DNA of 40,589 nucleotides. Origin: a virus. A model generated the notes under the pieces. It ran no database searches and had not been told where the DNA came from. It saw nothing but the letters and a program-made list of their open reading frames with translations. Position 1 is the stretch's first letter. Each line of letters opens with the position of its first letter. The position numbers and the translations under genes are program-made. Positions 22,214 to 30,733 of the stretch are shown here, one piece after another. The stretch is from IMG/VR virus record IMGVR_UViG_3300049445_000141, positions 1 through 40,589 of that record; one strand, given 5' to 3'.

Positions 22214-24258
22214 TGGCCGCTGCGACCGGACAAGCCGTCCCGATCATTCTCGACCTCACGGGAGGCCGCAACGGAGGAGACTCGCCCCTCGCGGTTCCAC
22301 AGAACCAGTGTGTCGAAGCGGTGAATGTGGATTGGGAAGTCGGCCAAGTGGCGAACCGGCGTCATGGCGCGACGTCCTTGGCGCTCACTGGCGGCACGGC
22401 GCCCACGGCTCCGATTCAATACGTCTGCCGCTATCAGCCTGGTGCCGATGAAACCTTAGCCGAGTTCTGGCTGGTGGACAGCGCCGGCACGCCAGTCGTC
22501 AAGCGACTCGCGGCCGGGACGAGCTGGGCTGACGTCACGATGACGGACAACATTGCGGCAGAAGCCCAGAATATCCAGACCGCCACGCTCAACGGAAAGT
22601 TGTTCATCGCCTACAAGTCGGCCGTGGATCGACTGCACTGCTACGATCCGAACCTCTCATCCCCCACGATTCGGCGCGTCGGGATTGCGCCTGGAGCGGT
22701 GGCGCCCACGGTGGCGAACTCGGCTGGTGGCGGGACGTATCCGGCCGTACTCCGCTACTACCGCGTACGCTTCGCGCTGATTGAGACGATCAACGGCATC
22801 ACCGTTAGGGCCAGTTATTCAGAGCCGACGCCCAGCGTGTCGTTTACCCCTGACGCGGCCCATGCCGCCGCGACGATTACGCGCCCCACCGTGCCGACCG
22901 GCGAGACGGTCACACACTGGATTGTCGAAGGCTCAACGGATAATGTCCTCTTCTACGAGTTGAACGCCACGCTGACGGCGGTCTCTGGCACCGTCATCGC
23001 CACGACAACGTACGACGATTCCGCCAACCCCTCAACGTACTCATCTAAGCCGCTCTCTGACCTCTTGGGCACCTATACGCTCTGGACGTCCGTCCGCTAC
23101 CTCCGCAGCGACGGAAACCGCCTGATCGGGGGAGGCGCCTACGCGACGACCGGGAATACCTCCCGTGTCTGGTGGTCGCCCGTGCTCGGCTCAGGAACGG
23201 CCGACGATGAGCGTGTGCCGGTCACAGCGACGACGAGCACGACGACCGGCATCAGGAACTACGACGACGTAGGCGAACGCAATGGCGGCGGCATTACGGG
23301 CATTGGCGGGCCGGTCTCAGGAAGCCGCATCTACATTTACAAGTACCGCGAAATCCACCAGGCGACTCCGACAGGCGATCCGACTGTCCCCTACCTGTTT
23401 CGGAAACTGACGGGTGGGGGACCGAATGGCGCTGGCGGGATTGGCTGCATTGATGCCTCGATGATTATCGAGTCGTTCGATGACGCTGGCAACGCGGCGG
23501 TCTACTTCTGGGCGGAAACCGGGGCGTATCGGCTCGGACAGAACGGGCTAGAACGGTGCTATTGGGACATCCGAGACATCGCCAACACCGTGAATTTGTC
23601 CGCGACAGTGAAGGTCGGGCATGGTATCTTCTATCCCAAACTCATGCAGGTCTGGTGGTGGCTCTCGGTCAACACCGACAATGAGCCAACCATCCGCGTC
23701 AAGTTCGACGTGAGAAAGGGCCGCACGGTGGCAGCGGGGGAAGTCCGCTACGGCTGGTCACAGGATAACGGCCTCTCCTGCCAGTGCCGCACGTCGGCCC
23801 TCTTCGCCAATACCGTCGCTGCCGCCATGTCGCGTGACCTGAAGCCCTACGTCGGACGGTCAGGAGTCACGGCGAAGATCCTGAAGTGCGATGCCTCCAC
23901 GACGACCTTCACTGATGACAGCACGGCCTATCAGGGGTACGTGACGACGCGGCCCCTGATGGCGGCGAATCGTGGAGGACGCCTCTTTGGGATGGACTCT
24001 CCGATCATCGTGGCGACGGCCCATCAAGGGATTGAATTGAGTGTCGCGTCGGTGACGAACTTCAATTACGCCACGCGCAAAGCCACGATCGACCTGACGC
24101 CGGACGGCACCGAAACGCGCGTGGTGCGGAAGGTGGAAGGGTTAGAAGATGCCGACTTCGACACGGTACAGATCACCGTGGGCGATCCCTTCGCGCAAGA
24201 CGCCGACTGGACGATTGACCAGATGACGATCCCGCTCGCGGATCACGGACAAAAATAA
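22213..24258 (+). CDS. Tail nozzle/hub-like protein
   Basis: ATG at 22213 shares TAATG with the previous stop; 681 residues. The beginning (LDLTGGRNGGDSPLAVPQNQ, then VDWEVGQVANRRHGATSL) and later LNGKLFIAYKSAVDRLHCYD recall podovirus nozzle or stabilisation proteins with beta-propeller-like repeats, which close the short tail. Ig-like strands lie around residues 190-275. No enzymatic motif is visible. Confidence 0.65.
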   Translation: MAAATGQAVPIILDLTGGRNGGDSPLAVPQNQCVEAVNVDWEVGQVANRRHGATSLALTGGTAPTAPIQYVCRYQPGADETLAEFWLVDSAGTPVVKRLAAGTSWADVTMTDNIAAEAQNIQTATLNGKLFIAYKSAVDRLHCYDPNLSSPTIRRVGIAPGAVAPTVANSAGGGTYPAVLRYYRVRFALIETINGITVRASYSEPTPSVSFTPDAAHAAATITRPTVPTGETVTHWIVEGSTDNVLFYELNATLTAVSGTVIATTTYDDSANPSTYSSKPLSDLLGTYTLWTSVRYLRSDGNRLIGGGAYATTGNTSRVWWSPVLGSGTADDERVPVTATTSTTTGIRNYDDVGERNGGGITGIGGPVSGSRIYIYKYREIHQATPTGDPTVPYLFRKLTGGGPNGAGGIGCIDASMIIESFDDAGNAAVYFWAETGAYRLGQNGLERCYWDIRDIANTVNLSATVKVGHGIFYPKLMQVWWWLSVNTDNEPTIRVKFDVRKGRTVAAGEVRYGWSQDNGLSCQCRTSALFANTVAAAMSRDLKPYVGRSGVTAKILKCDASTTTFTDDSTAYQGYVTTRPLMAANRGGRLFGMDSPIIVATAHQGIELSVASVTNFNYATRKATIDLTPDGTETRVVRKVEGLEDADFDTVQITVGDPFAQDADWTIDQMTIPLADHGQK

Positions 24259-25452
24259 ATGGCTACACGCAGTAACGATCCGTACGATCCGACGCAGTAC
24301 ACGGACCCGAATCAAGATCCGTATCTCGACCTGACGAATCCGACGCCAGGGAACCGTGGCAGCGGCGCACCGACCAGTAGTCCCTACGACAACACGCAGG
24401 CGTTCCCGACGCCGACGGCTCCATCAAGTGGCATCAAGCCTGGAGGATTCGGGACCAACGGACCCATCCAGAACCAGAACGAACCGGGGCCTGTCACGTC
24501 TGAGCCTGGACCTGGCACGACTACCAGTCCGACGACCACCACGACGACCTCTCCGACAACTGGTACAGGTGGCTTCAACGCGACTAGCCCGTTCTCAGGT
24601 CTCAGCCTTGAAGATACGTGGGCCAAGCTCACCGGATCAGGCGCGGCCACGCCCAGCATCTATGACCACGCGGCGTTGAACCAGATGGTCAGTCAGTTGA
24701 AGACCTTGGGATACAACGCGGTGCCAGGCGCGATCGATGAGTACGGTCGGCAGGACAGTATCCGCATCAACGGTCAGTTGTACCGTGTGATTGACTCTAG
24801 CGGGAAGTGGGCCTTTGTCCCGTCAGACGACAACTATAGCGCGTGGGGAGGTTCTGGCGGTGGCGGCACGCAGCCGGCCGGCCAAGGGGCTGGCACAGGT
24901 GGCGCGGATATTCAAGGACTGCTGTCCCAACTCCTCGCTGGACAGGACACCGGACGGCAGGGCGATTTCTTCAATCAACTCCAAGGACTGATCGGTCAAT
25001 ACGGCCAGCCTGTGACGGCACAAGATCCGGTCATCAAGAATCAGGTGGATGCGTTTGGCGCGGCCCAGCAGCGAGGTGCAGAACAAGGGCAAGCCGCGCT
25101 CGCGGAAGCCAACGCCTACAAGGGCATCCCCACAGGAACGCAGGACGCCGGCACGGCCGCAGGGTACGAATCGGCCGCGTTGAATACCGGCCAGTTCCAA
25201 GCGAGTGAAATCCGCAACGAATTGACGCAGCGTCGGAGTTATCTCCAACAGACGCTCTCGCTCTATGGCGGTCAGTTGTCGAGCGAGCAGGCCAGGATGC
25301 TCCAAGCGCAGATTGCGGCGATCAACGCGCAGTTGTCGAATCAGCAGATGACGAACCAGAACAACCAGTTCTATGACCAACTGGGTCTGTCGGCAGCGCA
25401 GCAGGAAGCGCTCCTGAACGCGCAGTTGATTGCGGCGATGAGCGGCGGCTAA
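24259..25452 (+). CDS. Probable internal virion/ejection protein with low-complexity N-terminus
   Basis: Residues 1-110 are Pro/Thr/Gly-rich and disordered, including a TTTSPTTTTTTSPTTGTGG run. After a short folded part (SLEDTWAKLTGSG, IYDHAALNQMVSQLKTLGYN) there is a Gly-rich hinge near 200. The C-terminal half is Gln/Ala-rich helix (QLLAGQDTGRQGDFFNQLQG, RRSYLQQTLSLYGGQLSSEQ). This is typical of proteins ejected with the DNA in podoviruses. Confidence 0.55.
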   Translation: MATRSNDPYDPTQYTDPNQDPYLDLTNPTPGNRGSGAPTSSPYDNTQAFPTPTAPSSGIKPGGFGTNGPIQNQNEPGPVTSEPGPGTTTSPTTTTTTSPTTGTGGFNATSPFSGLSLEDTWAKLTGSGAATPSIYDHAALNQMVSQLKTLGYNAVPGAIDEYGRQDSIRINGQLYRVIDSSGKWAFVPSDDNYSAWGGSGGGGTQPAGQGAGTGGADIQGLLSQLLAGQDTGRQGDFFNQLQGLIGQYGQPVTAQDPVIKNQVDAFGAAQQRGAEQGQAALAEANAYKGIPTGTQDAGTAAGYESAALNTGQFQASEIRNELTQRRSYLQQTLSLYGGQLSSEQARMLQAQIAAINAQLSNQQMTNQNNQFYDQLGLSAAQQEALLNAQLIAAMSGG

Positions 25453-25455
25453 ACC

Positions 25456-26391
25456 ATGCCAGGGATGGAAGTCAGAATCTCGAATCAGCACACCGACCGG
25501 ATTCAAGATCCGGCCGTGAAGGCTGCATTGGATGATCTGATTACCTGTCTCCAGTTGATCTTCAATGCGCGACCCGAAGGGTACGTCGCGTCAGGGCGCT
25601 CGCCTGGGTTCTCGCCTGTCCTCCCTGATGATCCGACGAAGTTCCTTGACGGCAGTGGGCAATACTCCTCTCCGAGTAGCGTCATCAAGACACAGCTCGT
25701 CCCAGGAGAACCAGGCGAAGACGGCGAAGATGGTATCCCAGGCAGCGGCGGCAGTATCCCTGGACCTACGGGCGCCACTGGCGCGGCCGGATCAATGGGC
25801 GCGATGGGGATTCCCGGCGACGACGGCGAAGACGGCATGGTCATTCCCGGTCCACCTGGCGTGGCTGGCAGCATCGGCGGCGGGGCGCTCACGCAGATTC
25901 AGCAGATCGTGACCTCCTCGACCACCTCGGTCGATTTCACGTCGATTCCAGGGACCTATAATTCGCTGCTCGTCACCTACACAGCCCAAGCGACACCGGC
26001 CAGCACGGGTGCGGAGAACTTTCGCTGCAAGGTGAACAACGACGGCACGAGCGGGAACTACACGACGAACGTGGTCTCAGGGTCGAACAACGGATCGGCC
26101 TACCTGAGTGGCACCGCCGCGAGCACAGACGGGGGCTGGATCGGGATCGTGCCGGATTCCAACAATACGAGCATCGACGCGAGTGGCTATCTCCTGATCG
26201 TCGGCTACAAGGACACGACGTACCACAAGATGATCATGGCCTTCAACTGCGCGGAACAAGGATCGGGACCGTTCGTCGTGATGAGCAACTTCCGATGGAA
26301 GGACACGTCAGCCATCACCCGCCTGACCTTGCGCGCCGAGGGGACGAGTCTGGTGGATAACGGCGTCTTCACGCTCTACGGCATTACGTAA
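25456..26391 (+). CDS. Collagen-like tail fibre protein
   Basis: The 311-residue protein has an N-terminal attachment helix (IQDPAVKAALDDLITCLQLI), then about 55 residues of Gly-x-y triplets from near residue 83 (GEPGEDGEDGIPG, GPTGATGAAGSMGAMGIPG, GDDGEDG), and a beta-rich C-terminal head (TQIQQIVTSSTTSVDFTSIP, YLLIVGYKDTTYHKMIMAFN). Collagen-like rods between anchor and head are common in phage fibres and imply a trimer. The C-terminal head is the probable receptor-binding part. Confidence 0.75.
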   Translation: MPGMEVRISNQHTDRIQDPAVKAALDDLITCLQLIFNARPEGYVASGRSPGFSPVLPDDPTKFLDGSGQYSSPSSVIKTQLVPGEPGEDGEDGIPGSGGSIPGPTGATGAAGSMGAMGIPGDDGEDGMVIPGPPGVAGSIGGGALTQIQQIVTSSTTSVDFTSIPGTYNSLLVTYTAQATPASTGAENFRCKVNNDGTSGNYTTNVVSGSNNGSAYLSGTAASTDGGWIGIVPDSNNTSIDASGYLLIVGYKDTTYHKMIMAFNCAEQGSGPFVVMSNFRWKDTSAITRLTLRAEGTSLVDNGVFTLYGIT

Positions 26392-26403
26392 AGGACCGAC
26401 ACT

Positions 26404-26745
26404 ATGGCAGGGACGATTAAACGCATCGCAGGGCCAGCCTATCTGGCGTCAAGCGCCACAGACATTTACACGCCGGCCGCGTCCACCATCTACACGGTCA
26501 TCAAGCAGATCCACATCGCCAACGTGACAAGTGGAGCGGTGACGTTCACGCTCTACATCGGCGCGACGGGTGGATCATCTGGTGGCACGGAAATCGAGAA
26601 GGGCTTCTCGGTGGCGGCGAATAGCGATTACGACCGCTACTTCTCGCCAGGCATCAAGATGCTCTCGACGGACTTTCTCTCGGGCTTGGCCTCGGCCGGA
26701 TCGTCCCTGACGATCACGGTGATGGGTGAACAGGTGGTGGTGTAA
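26404..26745 (+). CDS. Small beta-rich virion protein (113 aa)
   Basis: The product (IKRIAGPAYLASSATDIYTP, TVIKQIHIANVTSGAVTFTL, ENDs in SLTITVMGEQVVV) is a compact beta-sandwich-like protein frequently found beside phage fibre genes. It follows the fibre by 12 bases and shares TAATG with the next gene. It may be a fibre-associated or tail-tip component. Confidence 0.6.
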   Translation: MAGTIKRIAGPAYLASSATDIYTPAASTIYTVIKQIHIANVTSGAVTFTLYIGATGGSSGGTEIEKGFSVAANSDYDRYFSPGIKMLSTDFLSGLASAGSSLTITVMGEQVVV

Positions 26746-27815
26746 TGAACTTCGCACAGGGAGGACAGGCGCACACGGACGCGGCGGCACGTGTACAAGC
26801 CTTCATCGACAGCGATCCACAGATCCAAGCGTGGAAAGCGAATCCCTCATCGGCCATTCCGGGCGCCAACTTCTTCGTCGGGCCGCAAGCGCAACAGATG
26901 GTCGAAGCGAGGCTGAAGGCGGCGGGCATCGAGGTGCCAGACGGCTTCGTGCTGGGGGGTGACACCAACGTCACGAAGGACGCCGGATTCGACTGGAAGC
27001 CCATTCTCGGCATGGGTGCCTTAGTCTCTGGAGGATTGCTCGGTCCAGCCTTATTGGGCGGCGGCGCGGGCGCGTCTGCGGCCGGCGCTGGTGGGGCTGG
27101 TGCGGCTGGCGGGGCGGGAGAATTTGCGGCCCTTGGCGGCACGATGGGCCTTCCGGCTGGCTTGAGCACAGGGGCGGTCTCAGGTGTCGGGGCTGGGGCA
27201 GGAGCCGCAGGGACGGCTGGATCAATTCTCGGCGGCGCGAGCAAGGTCGGTAGCATTCTCGGGAAAGCGGAGAACATCGGGAAGACGCTCTCGCCCATCC
27301 TTGGTGGGGCCGCAGCAGGCGCACAGCAGGGTCAGCAAGCGAATGATCTCCTCCAACTGCGCGGCGCTCAACTCGGCCTTGAGGCTCCACAGCAACGGCT
27401 GAATACCTCCGTGCGTGCCTCGATCGCCGCGAACGCGAAACCGATTCAGATCACGAGTGGCCCATCACCGTTTGCCCATGCGCCGGCGGGCAGCACGATG
27501 ATCCACTACACCAATTCGCTTGGGCCGCAGGACATCTCACCGAACACGCGGGCGCTCGCACAGAACATCATCGCCCAGCAGTTACAGGAACAAATGTCAC
27601 CCAATCATGGCTTGCCCACGGTCGGGCAAGGCAGCACGGCTGGGAACATCTTAGGCGGGGCGGCACTCGGATCAGGCATCCTCGGCGGTCTCAGCACGCT
27701 GCGAGGACAGGGCGCATCACAACCGCCGATCAACATCGATCCGGGTCAGTTCATAGACCCAGGCATTCTCAATGATCCCTCGCGTGACTTCATTGATCCA
27801 GGGATTCTGTCATGA
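26745..27815 (+). CDS. Gly/Ala-rich internal virion protein
   Basis: At 356 residues, it has a folded N-terminus (AARVQAFIDSDPQIQAWKAN) and a long hydrophobic Gly/Ala segment at about 88-190 (GMGALVSGGLLGPALLGGGA and following) able to insert into membranes. A helical region (QQANDLLQLRGAQLGLEAPQ) follows. The C-terminus repeats the motif F-I-D-P-G-I-L at the end. Podovirus ejection proteins that form a conduit through the cell envelope have this character. No muramidase motif was seen. Confidence 0.55.
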   Translation: MNFAQGGQAHTDAAARVQAFIDSDPQIQAWKANPSSAIPGANFFVGPQAQQMVEARLKAAGIEVPDGFVLGGDTNVTKDAGFDWKPILGMGALVSGGLLGPALLGGGAGASAAGAGGAGAAGGAGEFAALGGTMGLPAGLSTGAVSGVGAGAGAAGTAGSILGGASKVGSILGKAENIGKTLSPILGGAAAGAQQGQQANDLLQLRGAQLGLEAPQQRLNTSVRASIAANAKPIQITSGPSPFAHAPAGSTMIHYTNSLGPQDISPNTRALAQNIIAQQLQEQMSPNHGLPTVGQGSTAGNILGGAALGSGILGGLSTLRGQGASQPPINIDPGQFIDPGILNDPSRDFIDPGILS

Positions 27816-29044
27816 GCGGATTTGATCTCCTTGGCGCAGGAGCAGGAGGAGCAGGAGGACTCGAAGTCCTACTCGCACGCCTCCGTGCTGAAGAGGATCA
27901 GAAGCAGGCCGCGAAGCGTACGGGCATCGCGCAACAGGAAGCGGACCAGCGTTTGCAAATCGCGCAAATGAATAACGATCGGATGCGTGAGCAGAATCAG
28001 CTCATGGGTCTGAATCGACTCGATGCGCTCAAAGCGAATGAGGGGATCAAGAACGAAGACCAAGCCCGCAAGAACTATGACCTCCTCGGGCCTGGCCGTG
28101 ACGTGTCGGCAGGTACGCGTAATCAGATGGTCGGCGCTGGCATTTCGCCAGAGCAGTTCACGACACCTCCAGAGACAGCGACGGTCCCCTCCTCGATCGC
28201 GCTCTCAGGCGTAGAGGAACAGGCGCCGATCGCAGGCACCGTGCCGAATGCGCCAGCGCCCTCGATGATTCCGTTCAAGGCGGTTGGCACACCAGAACAA
28301 ATCCTCGCGCAGAACAAAGCGAATCAAGGACCGACCGTCAAGGAGCCGACGCCGAAGTCTCTCCAGTCGAAGGCATTCCTGCTGAATAACAAGATTGTGA
28401 TGGGAGCGTTCGATCCCGAAAGCGGAGGATATTCATTCGCCGGAAAGGATGTCACAGGACAGGCCGAAGGTATCCGCGAAGGAACGGGGCAGCAACCGGA
28501 GCATACGACGCAACTCGTTCCTGAAGTCGATCCGGGAACGGGACGTCAGACCGGCAATTACTTCGCTTACGATCCGAAGGCACGCAAGTTCCTGCCGGTG
28601 TCAGGTACGGCGCCAACCGGGACGAAGGCGCCGCCTGGTGCTGCACAGGACGCACAAAAAACGTCGGATCGAACGGCGGCTGTCACCACGCTCGGACGAC
28701 TTGATGGAGACATTGACGCCGCCGATAAGATCGGCGCGTTGGGTCCCATCGGTGGTCGGTTGGCCGACTTAGACCAGCATATCGGAGATCCCAATCCAGC
28801 CGTGTCCACGCTCGCCACGCGCATGTTGCTGGCGAAGATGAAAGTCGATGCCGCCATTGGCGGCCTCAGAGCGGCGGCAAGTCCACAAATCTTGGCACGA
28901 TGGGACAATCTGCTCGCCGCGAAGCTGACAAAGGAAAATCTTCACGCGGTCGTGCAAGTCATGCGCGAGATGATGGGCGATGCGGGCACCTCAAAGAGCG
29001 GCAGCGGGGGCGGTCTGAGGATTCTGAGCGTCACGAAAGACTGA
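27812..29044 (+). CDS. Internal virion/ejection-type protein (410 aa)
   Basis: Starts in an ATGA overlap. The N-terminus is Gly/Ala-rich followed by a coiled coil (AEEDQKQAAKRTGIAQQEAD, LQIAQMNNDRMREQNQLMGL). The middle is Pro-rich and the C-terminal ~110 residues are helical (VTTLGRLDGDIDAADKIGAL, TRMLLAKMKVDAAIGGLRAA). It fits the second of three consecutive ejection-type proteins. Family not identified. Confidence 0.55.
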   Translation: MSGFDLLGAGAGGAGGLEVLLARLRAEEDQKQAAKRTGIAQQEADQRLQIAQMNNDRMREQNQLMGLNRLDALKANEGIKNEDQARKNYDLLGPGRDVSAGTRNQMVGAGISPEQFTTPPETATVPSSIALSGVEEQAPIAGTVPNAPAPSMIPFKAVGTPEQILAQNKANQGPTVKEPTPKSLQSKAFLLNNKIVMGAFDPESGGYSFAGKDVTGQAEGIREGTGQQPEHTTQLVPEVDPGTGRQTGNYFAYDPKARKFLPVSGTAPTGTKAPPGAAQDAQKTSDRTAAVTTLGRLDGDIDAADKIGALGPIGGRLADLDQHIGDPNPAVSTLATRMLLAKMKVDAAIGGLRAAASPQILARWDNLLAAKLTKENLHAVVQVMREMMGDAGTSKSGSGGGLRILSVTKD

Positions 29045-29045
29045 G

Positions 29046-30029
29046 ATGCCAGATACCTACACGGTCAAGCTGTCAGACGGGCGCACCGTCAAGCTGCAAT
29101 CTGACCATGAACCGTCAGAATCCGAGATTCTGTCTGCCCTCGGTTCAAGTGACGCGCCGAAGCCCTATCAAGGACGCGACGTCCGTGGCGACAGTCTGAG
29201 AGCCTTGCAGGCGACGAGCGGAGGGGAAGACCAAGCCGACGCGCCGAATCACCCGATCCTTGATGCGCTCAGCCACGCAGCCTATCCGCAATCGGCTGGA
29301 GACATGCTCTCGCTCCTGATCCCATCAGGCGTGGCAGAAACGGCTGGCACGGCCGCTCGGATGCTGAAGTCAGGCTTCCGTGGGGCTGGCGAACAAACAG
29401 GCGTGGCTGGGCGTCTGCGTGGCTTTATGGGCGGAATGGTGGATGACGCGACCGGCGTCAATGCCGCTAAGCAGTCTGTCCTGCGAATGCAGACCACGCC
29501 GAATACGAGCGGGTACACGCCGGGTCCTGTCCCAGAGGCGCCAGGCGAAGCCCTACCAGGACTGACGGGAGACACCGGCTCGACAACCTCTCGGTCGATG
29601 AGTGAGCCGCCCATGAATCCCGGTCAACGCGAGGTGTATCGAGTGGCCGCGCAGCGGGCGAGAGAAGCCGACCAAGCGAGCCTCGTGACGCCAAAGGGCG
29701 CCGACATTCTGGGACGTGTGAAACCGCCGCCAGTCGCGCCTGAGATGCCTCCAGAACTGTCGCAGATGCAGTCAACGTGGCAGCAAGCCGCCGCGCAACG
29801 GTCACAGCAGATGAAGGCGGCAGAGCCATTCCTGCAAGCCGTGGAACTCGGCGCACCGAAAGGCTCGTACAGCGCGAACTTCGTAAAAAGCCTACGCGAT
29901 CAGATCGCACAAGGGCGGAATCTGTCGCAGTCGCAGATGCAGACACTTCAGAACTTGAGCACGCAGCTCCCGGCAGATACGCAGCAGACGATTCTTCGGT
30001 TGCTCACGGAACAGATGGGCCAGAAATAG
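29046..30029 (+). CDS. Internal virion/ejection-type protein (327 aa)
   Basis: The N-terminal element (YTVKLSDGRTVKLQSDHEPS followed by ESEILSALG) is a small domain found at the start of many phage ejection and large virion proteins. An Ala/Gly-rich segment (about 80-135) and a C-terminal helical bundle (QLSRGRNLSQ-type motif: DQIAQGRNLSQSQMQTLQNL) follow. It is the last gene of the virion block before a 58-base gap. Confidence 0.55.
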   Translation: MPDTYTVKLSDGRTVKLQSDHEPSESEILSALGSSDAPKPYQGRDVRGDSLRALQATSGGEDQADAPNHPILDALSHAAYPQSAGDMLSLLIPSGVAETAGTAARMLKSGFRGAGEQTGVAGRLRGFMGGMVDDATGVNAAKQSVLRMQTTPNTSGYTPGPVPEAPGEALPGLTGDTGSTTSRSMSEPPMNPGQREVYRVAAQRAREADQASLVTPKGADILGRVKPPPVAPEMPPELSQMQSTWQQAAAQRSQQMKAAEPFLQAVELGAPKGSYSANFVKSLRDQIAQGRNLSQSQMQTLQNLSTQLPADTQQTILRLLTEQMGQK

Positions 30030-30051
30030 GCGTCAGTATTGCAGAGGCGTA

Positions 30052-30081
30052 CCCCCTCAGAAAATAGTGTGCAAAAGGGGG
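30052..30081 (+). promoter_or_regulatory. Possible hairpin masking the ribosome-binding site of the membrane-protein gene
   Basis: CCCCCT at 30052-30057 can pair with AGGGGG at 30076-30081, a 6-bp stem with an 18-base loop. The right arm is the Shine-Dalgarno of the gene starting at 30088. Folding would hide the ribosome-binding site of what may be a lysis gene. The stem is short, so this is a weak structural call. Confidence 0.35.
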
Positions 30082-30087
30082 CGAGTA

Positions 30088-30384
30088 ATGACGGCAGTTC
30101 CTTTACCCTTAATGAATCCTATGGCAGAGGTCACGGCGGCAGAGTTCTATCGGGCCTTAGATGAGCTAGGGCGCCGGTTGTCGGACCATATGGACTACAA
30201 GTACCAGATGGTCGCGAATGCCTTGGAAGAACACAAAGCCGAAGACCGAAAGATTGCCGATGCCGTCCTGCGGTTGACGACGCAGCGGGATGCCGATGAG
30301 AAGCAGACCATGAAGACCTCCGCGTGGGTCGCGCTTGTGGTCTCCTCGGGCCTTGGCGCGGCCTTTAAATGGATCTTGAAGTGA
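30088..30384 (+). CDS. XhlA/holin-like small protein with coiled coil and C-terminal membrane span
   Basis: ATG 30088 has GGGGG six bases upstream and is preferred over GTG 30067. The 98-residue product has a charged helical N-terminal part (FYRALDELGRRLSDHMDYKY, NALEEHKAEDRKIADAVLRL) and one membrane segment near the end (TSAWVALVVSSGLGAAFKWI). This is the layout of XhlA-type haemolysin/holin accessory proteins. It opens the lysis-like region. Confidence 0.55.
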   Translation: MTAVPLPLMNPMAEVTAAEFYRALDELGRRLSDHMDYKYQMVANALEEHKAEDRKIADAVLRLTTQRDADEKQTMKTSAWVALVVSSGLGAAFKWILK

Positions 30385-30388
30385 ACAT

Positions 30389-30733
30389 ATGGGACAACTG
30401 ATTGCGTTTTGCTCGGCGCCATTCGGCCGTATTGGTAGCGATGATTTCCGGCAGATCGGGATACTGACCACCCAGCCGAATGGCTATTCCACGGTGACGT
30501 GGGGACCAACGGCCGGCAACGGGACCGTGCCTCAGAATCCAGGGACGATTCTGGGGCTGAGTCCTGATGGCAGTTATTCGGCAGGACCAGCCAATGCGAT
30601 CGGGAACGGGCAACAGTTCAAGCTGGTGGACGGCTGTCTCGTCATCCGGCCGAATATCAGCATCAACGACGGCTCGGTGTTGATCCCTGGGGCGCCCACG
30701 ATCGCCTACGTCATCGCGGCACGGGCACTGTGA
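30389..30733 (+). CDS. Hypothetical Gly-rich protein (114 aa)
   Basis: The product has few charges and alternating Gly/Ser/Thr (GQLIAFCSAPFGRIGSDDFR, TILGLSPDGSYSAGPANAIG), suggestive of a beta-rich virion or accessory protein. It ends in a GTGA overlap with the glycoside hydrolase-like gene, so the two are translationally linked. Function not recognised. Confidence 0.5.
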   Translation: MGQLIAFCSAPFGRIGSDDFRQIGILTTQPNGYSTVTWGPTAGNGTVPQNPGTILGLSPDGSYSAGPANAIGNGQQFKLVDGCLVIRPNISINDGSVLIPGAPTIAYVIAARAL

